45,299 nt of DNA, from the NCBI GenBank assembly GCA_037074765.1, contig JBAMDO010000313.1, positions 1 to 45,299 of the forward strand, in the 5' to 3' direction. Both the position numbers and the translations under genes were made by a program. The DNA comes from Mansonella perstans. Lineage: Eukaryota; Nematoda; Chromadorea; Rhabditida; Onchocercidae. The notes under the pieces were generated by a model. It did not search any database, was not told the DNA's origin, and saw only the letters and a list, made by a program, of their open reading frames with translations. Shown in pieces: positions 22,581 through 33,600 of this stretch (the first letter of the stretch is position 1; each line of letters opens with the position of its first letter).

Positions 22581-24808
22581 ATGAAATTACCAACTGATTC
22601 CGAAATCGATAGGATTGGCCAATTGCTAAATGATAACAAGTACAATTCCTTTTTTTCCTGTTCGAATTATTGTCATGTCGAAGATATAATCGTAGTGATA
22701 AGTATAATCCATAGGGTAGTGATTTTTTATAAGTTATGTGAAGAAGTGATTCTTTATAAGTTTTGTAAGGAAGTGATTCATCACAAAAGTGAATTCTATA
22801 AAATTTTTTGTACCTTCTAGCAATTTATATACTTCAAGCAAAATATTTAATTAAAATTTCAATTATAATCGTGAAAATTGTATTGTTAGAAAGGAATTTG
22901 TTTTCTTCTTGTTTTTGCTTAAAGTATGTAAAATTTTACTAGGATAGTGAAAAAATTCATGCATGTCAGAGATTCTTTCAGGCAGCCACTTTTTGCGCGG
23001 TTTCGGGCTCTTTTTATTTTGCGTAACCTCGGTTGTGACCGTTCAGTAACGTGGATTGGACAGTGTTTTTGTGATTCATCTGCCCTTCTGAAGCATGAAT
23101 TAGCTTACTGTCTTGGTCAGACACAAAATGAAACAGCAATATCTGTTCTGGAATCTGTGCTTCAGGATGTGAATCAAGGTTGGTGTAAATCTTTACCTGT
23201 TATAAATGTTATAAATGAATTATCAAAAGTTAACTTGATAACATCAAAAATATTTAATAATTTTTTAAATGCTCAAGTTTAGAGGTTATTGTACGTCATG
23301 AAGCAGGAGAAGCATTGGGAGCAATCGGTTCCTGCTCTTCTTCAGCTGTTCTTGAGAAATACGTCAACGATGAAGTCCAGATTATTGCAGAAACGTGCAA
23401 ACTAGCCTTGCAAAGAATAATGTGGGTTCAAGAAAGTAAAAGTGATCAGGAAGAAAACGAGCAAAAAAGTCCATACAATTCAATAGGTATGAAACCATTA
23501 TTGTAGCTTCCTTTAATAACAATGGAATGAGGTCTAATTTATCTCGTTAGAAATTTTGTTGTGATGGTTCTAAATTTTGGTAAATAAAATGGGTCATTTT
23601 TGAAATTTGATATGATTGACACTATTTCATGTCAAAATTTGCGTTGGGAAATTTGTTCAGTTATTTGCCGTTTAAATTTCTTAATTAAAATTGGGAAGAA
23701 GGATATATTTTGAAAAATAAAATTTAAGCTACTAATAATGAGTTTGTAAATTAGTGGATTATTTGATTATCATCTGGTTTATGCTAATCTTGAAGAAAAG
23801 ATATATGCAGACAGTACAACTCTAGTTGCAGATCCAACTCCTGCTTCATCTGAATCCAGTATTGATAAGCTATCTTCAATTTTAATAGATGCAACAAAAT
23901 CGTTATGGGAACGTTATCAAGCTCTATTCAGTCTTCGAAATATCGGCACAGATGAATCTATAAAAACACTTGCAAAAGGTCTCATTTTCTGTCCAAAAAA
24001 TTTCTCACTTTAATAATTAATTCTTTAGATGATGATAAATACAGTATTCATTGGTTAATTAGATATGATGCAAGGAACGTTTATGCCTTCTTCTTGTTAA
24101 TGAAAACATACGCTTCATCACTTCTTGCTTTCTTGACAACGAATAATTTTAGAGCTTTAGACATAGCTTCTTTTGAAATTGCATTTAATGTATATCTTAT
24201 CATATTCAGGGTTAACTTGTAATGACAGCGCACTACTCCGACATGAAGTTGCTTATGCTTTGGGTCAAGCAAAATCACCGGTAGCAATTGCAGAATTGAA
24301 ACATTCCCTGGAAAATGTAGAGGAAAATAATATGGTACGCCATGAATGTGCCGAAGCTTTGGGAGCAATAGCAACAGACGAATGCAAGGAAGTGCTGAAT
24401 AAGTTTCGAAACGATCCCGAGGTATCTATTATTATATATGTTCCACGCAAGCTGAGTTAAATGAAATGCATCTTGATGAGGCATTTAAGTGATTCAGGTA
24501 ATTTTGATAGCTTTGTTGATAATTGTTCAGTTGTTTTTATCCCTCAAAACGATGCAGGAACTTTTCATTTATAGTTTTTTATTTTCAGCCATAAATTTTT
24601 TCTTTTTTAAGAGAGAATTTTTTAAAACATTTTGGATTTCTCTATCGAAGTTGCAGTAGATCATTAAATTAAAACGAGTAAAAAAAGATTCTGAACATAA
24701 AAAGAATATTATTTGCAGCGTGTTGTGAGAGAAAGTTGCGAAGTGGCACTCGATATGGCAGAATATGAGAGCAGTGGTCAATTCCAATATGCATTAATCA
24801 ATTTCTGA
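22581..24808 (+). CDS. Deoxyhypusine hydroxylase (DOHH)
   Basis: Six exons: 22581-22639, 22982-23178, 23283-23486, 23811-23978, 24210-24421, 24719-24808 (930 nt, 309 aa, close to the human 302). DOHH hydroxylates deoxyhypusine on eIF5A in the cytosol, the last step of hypusine formation, using a di-iron centre held by two halves of HEAT-like repeats. All four iron-binding His-Glu pairs are visible: [12 protein letters not shown] (H58/E59), [12 protein letters not shown] (H91/E92), [12 protein letters not shown] (H221/E222) and [12 protein letters not shown] (H254/E255). The C-terminal [13 protein letters not shown] is also typical. Acid-rich linker [11 protein letters not shown] joins the halves. 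The gene is divergent from the exonuclease and 464 bp ahead of DAP3 on the same strand, so the pair may be an operon (inference). Confidence 0.96.
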
Positions 24809-25271
24809 AAATAGATTTATTAAAATCTATGGAGATTCTATGATTATCACGATACTTTGACTACTTGTAATTCTTGTTGCTTTTAACTACTTGTAAATTT
24901 GGTTGCTAGAATGTACTGGACTGGTTTTGTTTGATTGTTGTTGGCTATATATAATAAACAAATTCATTTTATTGGTTTTTATCACAGTCACTTTTATATG
25001 GCTCAGCTTCATTCTGTTCATTGAAGCGACAGTAAAGTTGCTATTTATAAAATTCAAAATTTCCTTCAGTTTATAGAATGAAGATAGATTCATTTTCTCC
25101 ATAGTTATTAAGATCGCGCTAGATCTATGTTATTTTCAGATGATTTGGAGTTGTTTTATGATTAAGAGTTATATTTAAGCAAGTACATAATATTTACAGC
25201 TACCGAGATGCGGCAGTTTTTCGCCTTGTTATTTGGATTGTAGTTTCGATTATTCTTTTAATCTCACCGGG
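24809..25271. other. Short intergenic between DOHH and DAP3
   Basis: Contains AATAAA near 24952 for DOHH, an acceptor-like ATTTACAG at about 25193-25200, and an upstream ATG at 25208 opening an 11-codon frame that stops at 25243, ahead of the DAP3 start. No other coding signal. Confidence 0.45.
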
Positions 25272-28200
25272 ATGGCCACTGGTTTGCTTTCGTATTTGGT
25301 ACGAAATGCTGCTTTTGGGCAATTCATGATTTGTGAGTTGCATTAAATATTGCTGAAAATATTCAGTAAAGTGATCTGTTGCATTTTCTTTGGGTAATTT
25401 AAAATATTGTCATTTTCATTTTTTTAGTAAAACCGAGTCAGCTAACATCCTTGCGTACCAGATTTTATCAAGCGACAAGTACAAATGATCCAGTGCGTTT
25501 TACTCGAAAAAAATAGTTTTGAATTTATAATGTATTTATGAAGAAGGCTTTCTTCGGATAGAAATCGTGACATAGGTTTTCTTCGTTATGCTTTGACATC
25601 AAGTCAGAACAGTAATTCTTCATATAAAAAAGTGATTTTGAAATTATTAAGATATCTTGAGAAAAAACCGCATTTTGTGAACAGTGTACTTAATTGTGAA
25701 TGCACTTTAGACCGCTTTGACTGCTGAAGACTTAGGTCGCCTGTATCAGGTAAGCAGTGAAGACATTGACACATTGTATTATCGATATATGTTGCCCATG
25801 AAATTTCGGAAGCAAGTGGAGACACTGAACGAATGTGTTTGGTTATACAGACGACCAACATTTGAAACAACCACATGTTTAAAGGTTGCTTTTAATTTCA
25901 CATATTATATAGCATATCACAGATATCATTTTTTTTAGCGCGCGAAAATATTCATTCGAGATAAATGGGTTCTTTTTGAAAGGAGGGTTAACAACAATTT
26001 TCTTTTACAAAAAAAAATTTTTGGGAATAAGTTTTCAATTTACATCCTCATTATTCCTGGAAAATTCACCGGAAATTTTGACCAAAAACTACGATAGTTT
26101 CCCATGCTTCCAAGAGTTTAGGTCCACTGAATATTTTGCAAGACACTAAAATTGTATCCGCAGGATGACATCAATTTGAAATATCATCACCGAGATATTA
26201 ATTTGATATAGATGTTAATTTTTTATTAGTTCAATTAGTGTATTTTTTAATACTGCTCCATATTTTAATGATGTGAAATAGGCAAAATTATAAATCATGG
26301 AAGTGTTTTTGTTCGAATAATATTTTTTGTTACTTTTAGTTAATAGGTGTGAATATTCCAAATTTGCGTATTGTATTATGGGGACGTTGGGGAACAGGTA
26401 AATCGATGACTGTTTATCAAACAATTTATCACATGTGGAAGCAAGGATGGATAATATTTACAATACCGAATGGTAAGTTCAGCAGTAATTTTTCCAAAAA
26501 AAAAAATTTTTCCAACTTTATTGTCCGTTATTTTTTATCTCATACGGTTTATGGTTGGAATCTCTGAAGATTAATTCCGATAGCGGCCAAGTATTTTTCA
26601 AAGCAAATAAATTGTTTCCATAGTGCTTGAAGATTTGAGGTAAAAAGTCGTCGCTAGCCCCTCCATTTAATTTACTGTTTTTTAATTTACAGTTTAATTT
26701 ACTTGAATTATTTTTACTTCACATTATGGGACCCTAATTTAATAGACAGGAATCTGTATTTTTCTGGTATAAATGAGTGTGTAATATAAAGTAATTGTTC
26801 TCTGTTGCAATCATAGTAAATTTATATTTGTTGTATTTTTTATACTTTTTAAATTACATTTGTTGAAAATAATCTCTTTTACTGTTTATAGAAAAAAGAA
26901 ATTGAAACTAATTTCACATTTTCACTGAGTAGGTTAAACGATATACATATATATATGCAAAAACAATGTCAGAGAAGTTCTATGAAAACGAGAAGGAAAA
27001 GAATACATGATTACATAATTTTGCAGTAATGACAATTATGAGGGATTATGATGAAGTGAAACCATCAACTTATCGTGAAGGTCGTATTGATTTTCCTACC
27101 CTTGCGCATCAAATACTGAGAAGATTCAAACTAATGAATACACCCAATTGGGATAAACTTAAGGTTTTTTTTATCACCAAATTTTACAAGATCTGAGAAA
27201 TGGAATTGAATGTAGGCTTCAACATATTTAATACTATTTGTCGTCCCTTAGCTACCAAATTTCAATGAAATTTTAGGAATGTAAGACCCACAAACACTAC
27301 CAATGGTCCAAAGTTGAAGAAACAAAAGAAGGAGAATCAATCACAAATATCGTTGACATTGTAAGACTCATTTCAAGTAAAGATTTCTCATTTCACTAAT
27401 ATGTCGGATTTAATTCTTTCATGGTAATTCTAATTCTATAGCAACTCTGCATTTTTATGCAAACAAAAGATAGTGAAATCGAGTAAATATAGCATATTTT
27501 ATTTCAGGGTCTTTCTGCTCCCTCTTTATCATCAGATTGTGTTGGCGGCTTACTTCGAGAATTAACTTACCATTGCAGTTCTGGCAGGTTCCCACTGCTT
27601 GTGACAATCGATCATGCAAATTCTCTCTATGGTAAAACAACCATGAAGGATAAAAATCATAAATTTGTAGATCCAAAATACTTTACTTTGATTCATCATC
27701 TTCGGAAGTTATTAAGAAATGATTGGGTATGTGTTCATTCATTCAACAGAAAAAAACTGATGTGAGGCTGATCTTCCTAGCTGTATTCTTTCCTGCTTTG
27801 GAGAATCTTTTTGAACAATAATCCTAGCTATGGTTTATAGACCTTTGTTTTTAAGACGAATGGTGCATGTTTACTGGTCGCCGATAAAAGAGAAATCAGT
27901 GACGCTCGTGATCATCTTACAGTACCACTGGAAACGCCACTGGAACTTTTCGGAGAGGTCAGTGCACAAAAAGTGTGAAAAAACCCTATTTTCTAGTTTT
28001 GATTCAGAGATGTAAACTCAACCCTTTAGACATTATTTTAGGACATAGAAAAAATAGAGCCGTTTGTACCTGTTGAAACTTCATTGTATACGGCCGAAGA
28101 AATGGATACTCTATACGACTATTATCTTGAGAAAAATTGGATTGCTTCTAAATCAGGTAAAATTTAAATCTAGTGTCAGGTCCCTAAAAATCCCAAGAGA

Positions 28201-28493
28201 CAGTTAAAGAGGTTTAAAGAGATAAATATAATAGGCATAGAAGTGCCTCAATTCATGTATCATTTTATTCCTCTCGAAACGAAGTTGATTTACTTACTTG
28301 GAAACTAAAAGGAGACTGTTGGTTGGAAATTAATTTCACGTTAAATTCCGCCACATGTCATATTGTCACCTCATTTTTTACTTTAAAGTTAATGAATTTA
28401 ACTTCAGGTCGTACAGAACGAGCAAAAAAAGAACTGAAATTCCTAAGTGGAAGGAACCCGTATTATTATGAACGAATTTGTGCGTTTGTCTGA
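25272..28493 (+). CDS. Mitochondrial small-subunit ribosomal protein S29 (DAP3)
   Basis: Ten exons: 25272-25332, 25428-25492, 25711-25884, 26340-26472, 27027-27163, 27277-27360, 27508-27726, 27856-27957, 28042-28156, 28408-28493 (1176 nt, 391 aa; human about 398). mS29/DAP3 is the GTP-binding component of the mitoribosome small-subunit head. The N-terminus (MATGLLSYLVRNAAFGQF, then Arg/Ser/Thr-rich, no acidic residues) looks like a mitochondrial presequence. The P-loop GRWGTGKS is at 115-122, followed by MWKQGWIIFTIPN, VTIDHANSLYGKTTMK, HLRKLLRNDW and a C-terminus YLEKNWIASKSGRTERAKKE, all aligning with the family. The exon 2/3 boundary (CCA|GTGCGT) is the weakest. Exon 3 to 4 joining preserves family spacing. 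AATAAA at 28500-28505 is seven bases after the stop. Confidence 0.94.
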
Positions 28494-28653
28494 TGTTAGA
28501 ATAAAATCGTTTCTCTTCTGCTCAGTTCTAATCTAAAAAGATTTGAGACTTTAAAAACGATAACTTTTAGATATGGTAATCTTAGAAGCTTTATTCAGTC
28601 AGGGAATTCAGAAAAATTTGTACATTATAATTGCTAAAACATTTTGTTTTATG

Positions 28654-29911
28654 TTACGACGGTGAATCTTTCTGATTCCTTATAGAATCCAGGATTCTAA
28701 TTGTATCCATTATATGATAATGAAGTGTCGAAATGAGCTCATTAGGTGGCATCGATAGGAGCTGTACTGTTTGGGCACGATGATCTTCCAGTGATGGTAA
28801 TTTGCACAATTCTTTCACTTCCGATATGGATAATATTCGAGACCCATAAACAATAGCTGAAACTGGTTGCATTCAAATAAATATCTGAGTCTCCAAAACT
28901 AAAATACAGCTGAAAGTGGAAGCAATCTAAAAATCCAAAGTGAACGATTAACAATAGTGGTCATAGTTATGTGGGAAGGTCCTTATGGAAAAAGCCCATG
29001 ATGTTAATGCTAAACCATTCTGTTTAATTAGGTGCAAGTGAAGCCATCAGTGTTTTTACAAAATTCAGGAAAATCTTAATTAATCACCTATTGGTATCAG
29101 CCAGTCAATCCTTTCGCATTCAGTTATAATAGTTTTGATTGCATTGATATCTTTGCCAAAAAGCTGAGCGTTTGAGGCTATAAATATTGTATCACTAAGT
29201 GACTGTAATGGAGTATCTTCGCATACTTTCTTCATAATTCGATTACTGTAATCCCGAAATTCGAGGCCTTTTAGTCGCAATCTGAAATAAGTCATCAAAG
29301 AGAATGACACAAAAATCATGTTCACTGTTAGCAAAATCATCCAAAGATGTGTTACCTTATTGATAAAAACTGTCAGTGGAAGCAAAGGTTTAGAAACTTA
29401 CTGATTCCGAGTCAACCATTCTGTTCGTTGTTTTACGGCAAGCCTATGACAAATACCCATAACCTGATAACCCTCATTTCTGATTTTTTCTCGAATATAC
29501 TGCACTAGCGCCATATCAAATGCTGAGTACTGGAAAAGATTATACAACATCAAATTACAAAGAAATAATATGAGTTCAGATTCAGGACTTATTGCAATTA
29601 GAAAATTTAAATGCTTGAAATCTTTTTCAAAGCTCCAACATCAAATTTGAATGATCGAATAAAACAAAATGAAATAAAGGAATAAAGAATAAACTTACGG
29701 AAGATTTCAATTGTCGAATAGAATCAATATATTCCTTCTGAGAAGGACATACACTCTTAACCTTATCTACCATAGGCTGCAATGTAGCATCAAATAATCG
29801 TCTGTGATATGGCCGCGGTCGTCTGGGTGGCCAGGTTGTCGAAGTTCTTGTACATAAATGGAAACTCAATACCGAAGGTAGTAACTTGGATAATTCCAAT
29901 GGTAACTGCAT
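28654..29911 (-). CDS. Mitochondrial large-subunit ribosomal protein L10
   Basis: Four minus-strand exons: 29699-29911, 29402-29529, 29088-29281, 28654-28856 (738 nt, 245 aa). uL10m sits at the base of the L7/L12 stalk of the mitoribosome. Support: an N-terminal basic segment with RRPRPYHRRLFDATLQP, typical of uL10m; a globular part (MALVQYIREKIRNEGYQVMG, LFGKDINAIKTIITECERID); and the C-terminal signature SEVKELCKLPSLEDHRAQTV followed by QLLSMPPNELISTL, seen in bacterial and mitochondrial L10. The ATG at 29911 directly follows an acceptor (ATGATTTTAG), which fits trans-splicing with almost no 5' UTR. Minus-strand AATAAA at 28590-28595. The gene faces DAP3 tail to tail and lies downstream of the Tudor gene on the same strand. 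The exon 3/4 junction is the least certain because a TGA blocks a longer exon 4. Confidence 0.87.
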
Positions 29912-30653
29912 CTAAAATCATAAAAATGATTGAGAAAATTGAGTAACACTCCTGTTTTGCGAACAAATCACCGCGTATGCCTTCCTAGCGAACTAATATT
30001 ATAGTTTATACTTTCACATCCAATCTATTCTCTACCAATATTCTCAACCATTGCAATCATATTAGTCAACAATTGCATATCTCACTTTCCTGATTGTAGT
30101 TTCAGTCCTCAATCGAGCTATATTAATATCACATCTCTCTTAAGGCATAATGTGCTTTTATCACAATTTTTCAAAATAAAGTACAGTTTCCTTTATTTAT
30201 ACTATAAAATACTTTGCACTCAATTTATGAAAGAGCTAAGATGTCACTTTCAAACATAATCAATAGAGAAAACTCAGCATACGTAAAATTCCTCTTTAAA
30301 AATGATAAAATTACAGAAGATCATCAATAAGATAGAGTTACTGAAAAGCAATGCAATTCAATTTTTAACTATAAATTTTCAAATATGCACATATAAAACT
30401 ATCTATACGTTAATATTTTATAGATCAATACTTATACGGTACAAAATATTTTTACAGATGCATTTAAAGAACTAATTTTGTAAAAATCAAAAGAATTTTT
30501 CAGTTTAATTTTAACAAGCTGCCGTCGGAAATCACCATTTTTAGCTGGAGAATAAAAATAAAGACAGTTGAAGGTAGGGTTGAAACCTTCTCTGGTTGAA
30601 ACCAGAAGTCTTCTGATTCTATGGGATCAAATTATTTCCAAATTTCTATTTGA
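29912..30653. other. Intergenic between Tudor gene and MRPL10
   Basis: AT-rich, stops in all frames, no exon seen. It ends in the MRPL10 acceptor. Size and same-strand order would allow an operon intercistronic region, but this is not shown. Confidence 0.4.
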
Positions 30654-33600
30654 TTAACTTTGTTTGTCGATAAATTTGATAAAAAGATCATTCAGGCAAC
30701 TGCCTTTTTCATCGTATAACACTATATCTCGTTCGCTTTCACCTTTGCCGAATATAGCTGTTAAATGTTGCGCTTTATCACATATACTGCGGAGGAAAAT
30801 ACGTGCCCTTATACCCAACCACCGTGCATCCATTGGACCAGAGAGACGAAGTGGTCCCAAACATGTCGGAGGACATTCCTCGATTGATACCTGCAAGAAT
30901 ATACAATAGAAACAAAAAAAAAAAAAAAACCAATAGCAATCCTGAAATTATCAAATGGCAGCTTAATAATAAAAGGTTTCCTTATTACCAAGGCTAAAAA
31001 AAAAAGATTTCAATGATGACAAATTGGAATCCTGAAAAAAAACTTCGCAATAACGGCATTGGATTATTAGGCAGAAAAATAGAAAATAACGTCCCAAACT
31101 GTTTTGACTTACTATTAACAAAATAATCTCGCATTACAGTCTTTTTTAACATAAAGACTTCCAAGAAAACTTAAAAAAATCAAAAATTGAAAATTTCCAA
31201 ATTTCATCCTGCTACATTTAAATATTAACAAAGAGCTAACTCGCTGAGGTAGACGATAAAATAGCGAATTATACTTGACAAATTTCTCTTCGCCAATATC
31301 TACACACAACACTTTCCATTCATCACCGTCACGGGCCAAAATCTTGATTCGGTTCCAACAATCATCAAACCAAAACAGATAATGCTCATTTTGAGAACAC
31401 CATGATCCTGACACTGGTTCCAAGTCAGCCTAATATTTATGCATTCCTTAATCGATTAAAAAGCGATCTTTTCCATTATTACTTGTTGTTGGAAACACTA
31501 CTTTTTTAGCAAGTATCATCCCAATTTGAATACAAATTGCTTCTTTGGAAAAAATAAAAGTCGAATGCAATATCAAAAATAACTAACAATATATATACAT
31601 GAAAGCTTCTTTCTGAGCTCCATGTACTGTATTTTGGTTTCTACAGTACTGATAAAGATTTCCGTTGCACAGTTTACGCTCAGAACTTCCACCTGCACTG
31701 GTTTCTGCGATAGAAAAAAGATTAAAACGAAAAGTTCCCAAAAAAAAAGGTCACTTTATTGAGGAAGAAAAAAGAAAACATACCACATGCGATGGGTCAG
31801 AATTTTCAGAATACGAGTCCGAATTATGTAATGGAGGCGACGGCCGAATCATAACGGTTGATGGTACCTAGAAAATTAAGAAATCAATTTTGGCGAAAAT
31901 AAACCGACGAAATCTTAAGAATAAAATTGCTCCTTAATATGTATGGGTTTAAATGGAAATCGACAGTCGACAATGAAAATAGCTGGGAAATTACATGGAC
32001 AGGTGTGGAAGCCTTTTTACTACCAGAGAAACGTGCAAGTCTTTTTACCACCAAAAAAAATTATCAACGTCGCTTCATCTTTTCTCTTTTTTCTCTATTA
32101 ACATAAGTTACACAATTGTTATAACAGATGAATTTTATGAATATTTCGACAAACCCAAGGACTCACTTTTGATTGCTGCTTTTGTCTGACCGACTTGCTG
32201 AAAGTCTCATTTTCACTGTCTGATTCGTAAGAAGTGAGCGATTTATTTAAATAATCATTTTCGAAATTCTAAAATTTATTTAAACTAGGACATTAAAAGA
32301 TTGAAGTACGCGAAATATGCATGAGTTAAATTTTCATGAGTTTAACATCCATAAATGAATTGCTAATATTCTTTTCGAAATTTATCAGTGTTGCTTTCAA
32401 TTATACTCTGATCATTATGAATACAGATTTAAATTAAACCTGACAATAACAGTTACCATAGAAAATGAAGAAACTGACGGTTTCTGTTGTTTTTTATGTA
32501 ATAGAAATGAAGTCCGACCGGAATTTTCTTTGCGTGGTATTTGCGGAATTTCAACCGTTGGACGTGGAAGTAATCTGAGTGTTTTGAAATGTGATTGTAA
32601 TGACAGTAATGACGATGATGATGATGATGATGATGATGATGGCACGGGCAGTATAGGTGATGGAATTGACAATAAACGATTTGCATTTACATTGTTGAAT
32701 ATACCTGCAGGACACTGCAGCGACGATCGCAAAGAATTGACATCTAAGTGCAAAGGCGACCTTCTCCGTCGTGAACCGCGACTGACACCTAAGTGCAAAG
32801 GTAACGTTCTCTGTTGTGAACCTGTGAACCTCTGAGAAACTTGATCCCTCCCTTTATCAAACTACAAATTCACCAAAATTACTTAGTCCTTTATGTTCTT
32901 CCTAAGCGGCTGATAATGCATGCCGAGTACGGTTATTCTATTCTTTTCTTTTGGACTAGTTTTCTCAGTACAGATCTTATATTAAATTTCTAAGTTGCAT
33001 ACACTGACCTAATGACAGCGAATGACTGAAGGGTTCATAGCGACATCTCTGTGGAACAAGAACGCGCGGAAAACTCATACTGGATGAGAAGGACGCCACA
33101 TTAGCATGTGAACCTCTGCCCGAAGTAAGGTTTAGCCGATCTAACCTCTTAAAAAAAACTTAATTTTATAACTAATTAACCGTTTTGAAGACGTAGTCAG
33201 AAAAACTACCAACCATTTGACAAAAATCGCAATGAAAACTTACTGTGTCGATATTTTCTACCAGGGTAGTTTCGACATCAGGATAGTTTTGCTCAAGTCC
33301 TGGGTGACGGACCGAATTTACCTAGAGCAAACATTACAACTAATTAATCAGCATCTGATAAACTCAAATCAATTAGTTCGGAAAGGCCAGGTGAAGCAAA
33401 TCTGACCAAAATTTGTTACTGATGATTCCTAAAATTACAATTCAAAAATAAGCCTATAAACTGTCAAAATTTCTGTGGTTAATATCAAAGAAGTCTGTTT
33501 AAATAAAAGAATGCCAAACAATGTATGCGTGTTATAAGTGAGTGAGACATTTTCGGCAAGCAAAACTAGCATTGTGAGATTTATCAAAAATATACCTTCA

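Noticed and set aside
30664..30997. Plus-strand frames opposite the Tudor last exon
   Set aside because: Shadow of the minus-strand coding exon, which matches the extended Tudor fold.
32453..32686. His-rich frame (HHHHHHHHH) on the minus strand
   Set aside because: Alternative frame of the triplet run; the Ser frame carries the exon of the Tudor gene with consistent phases.
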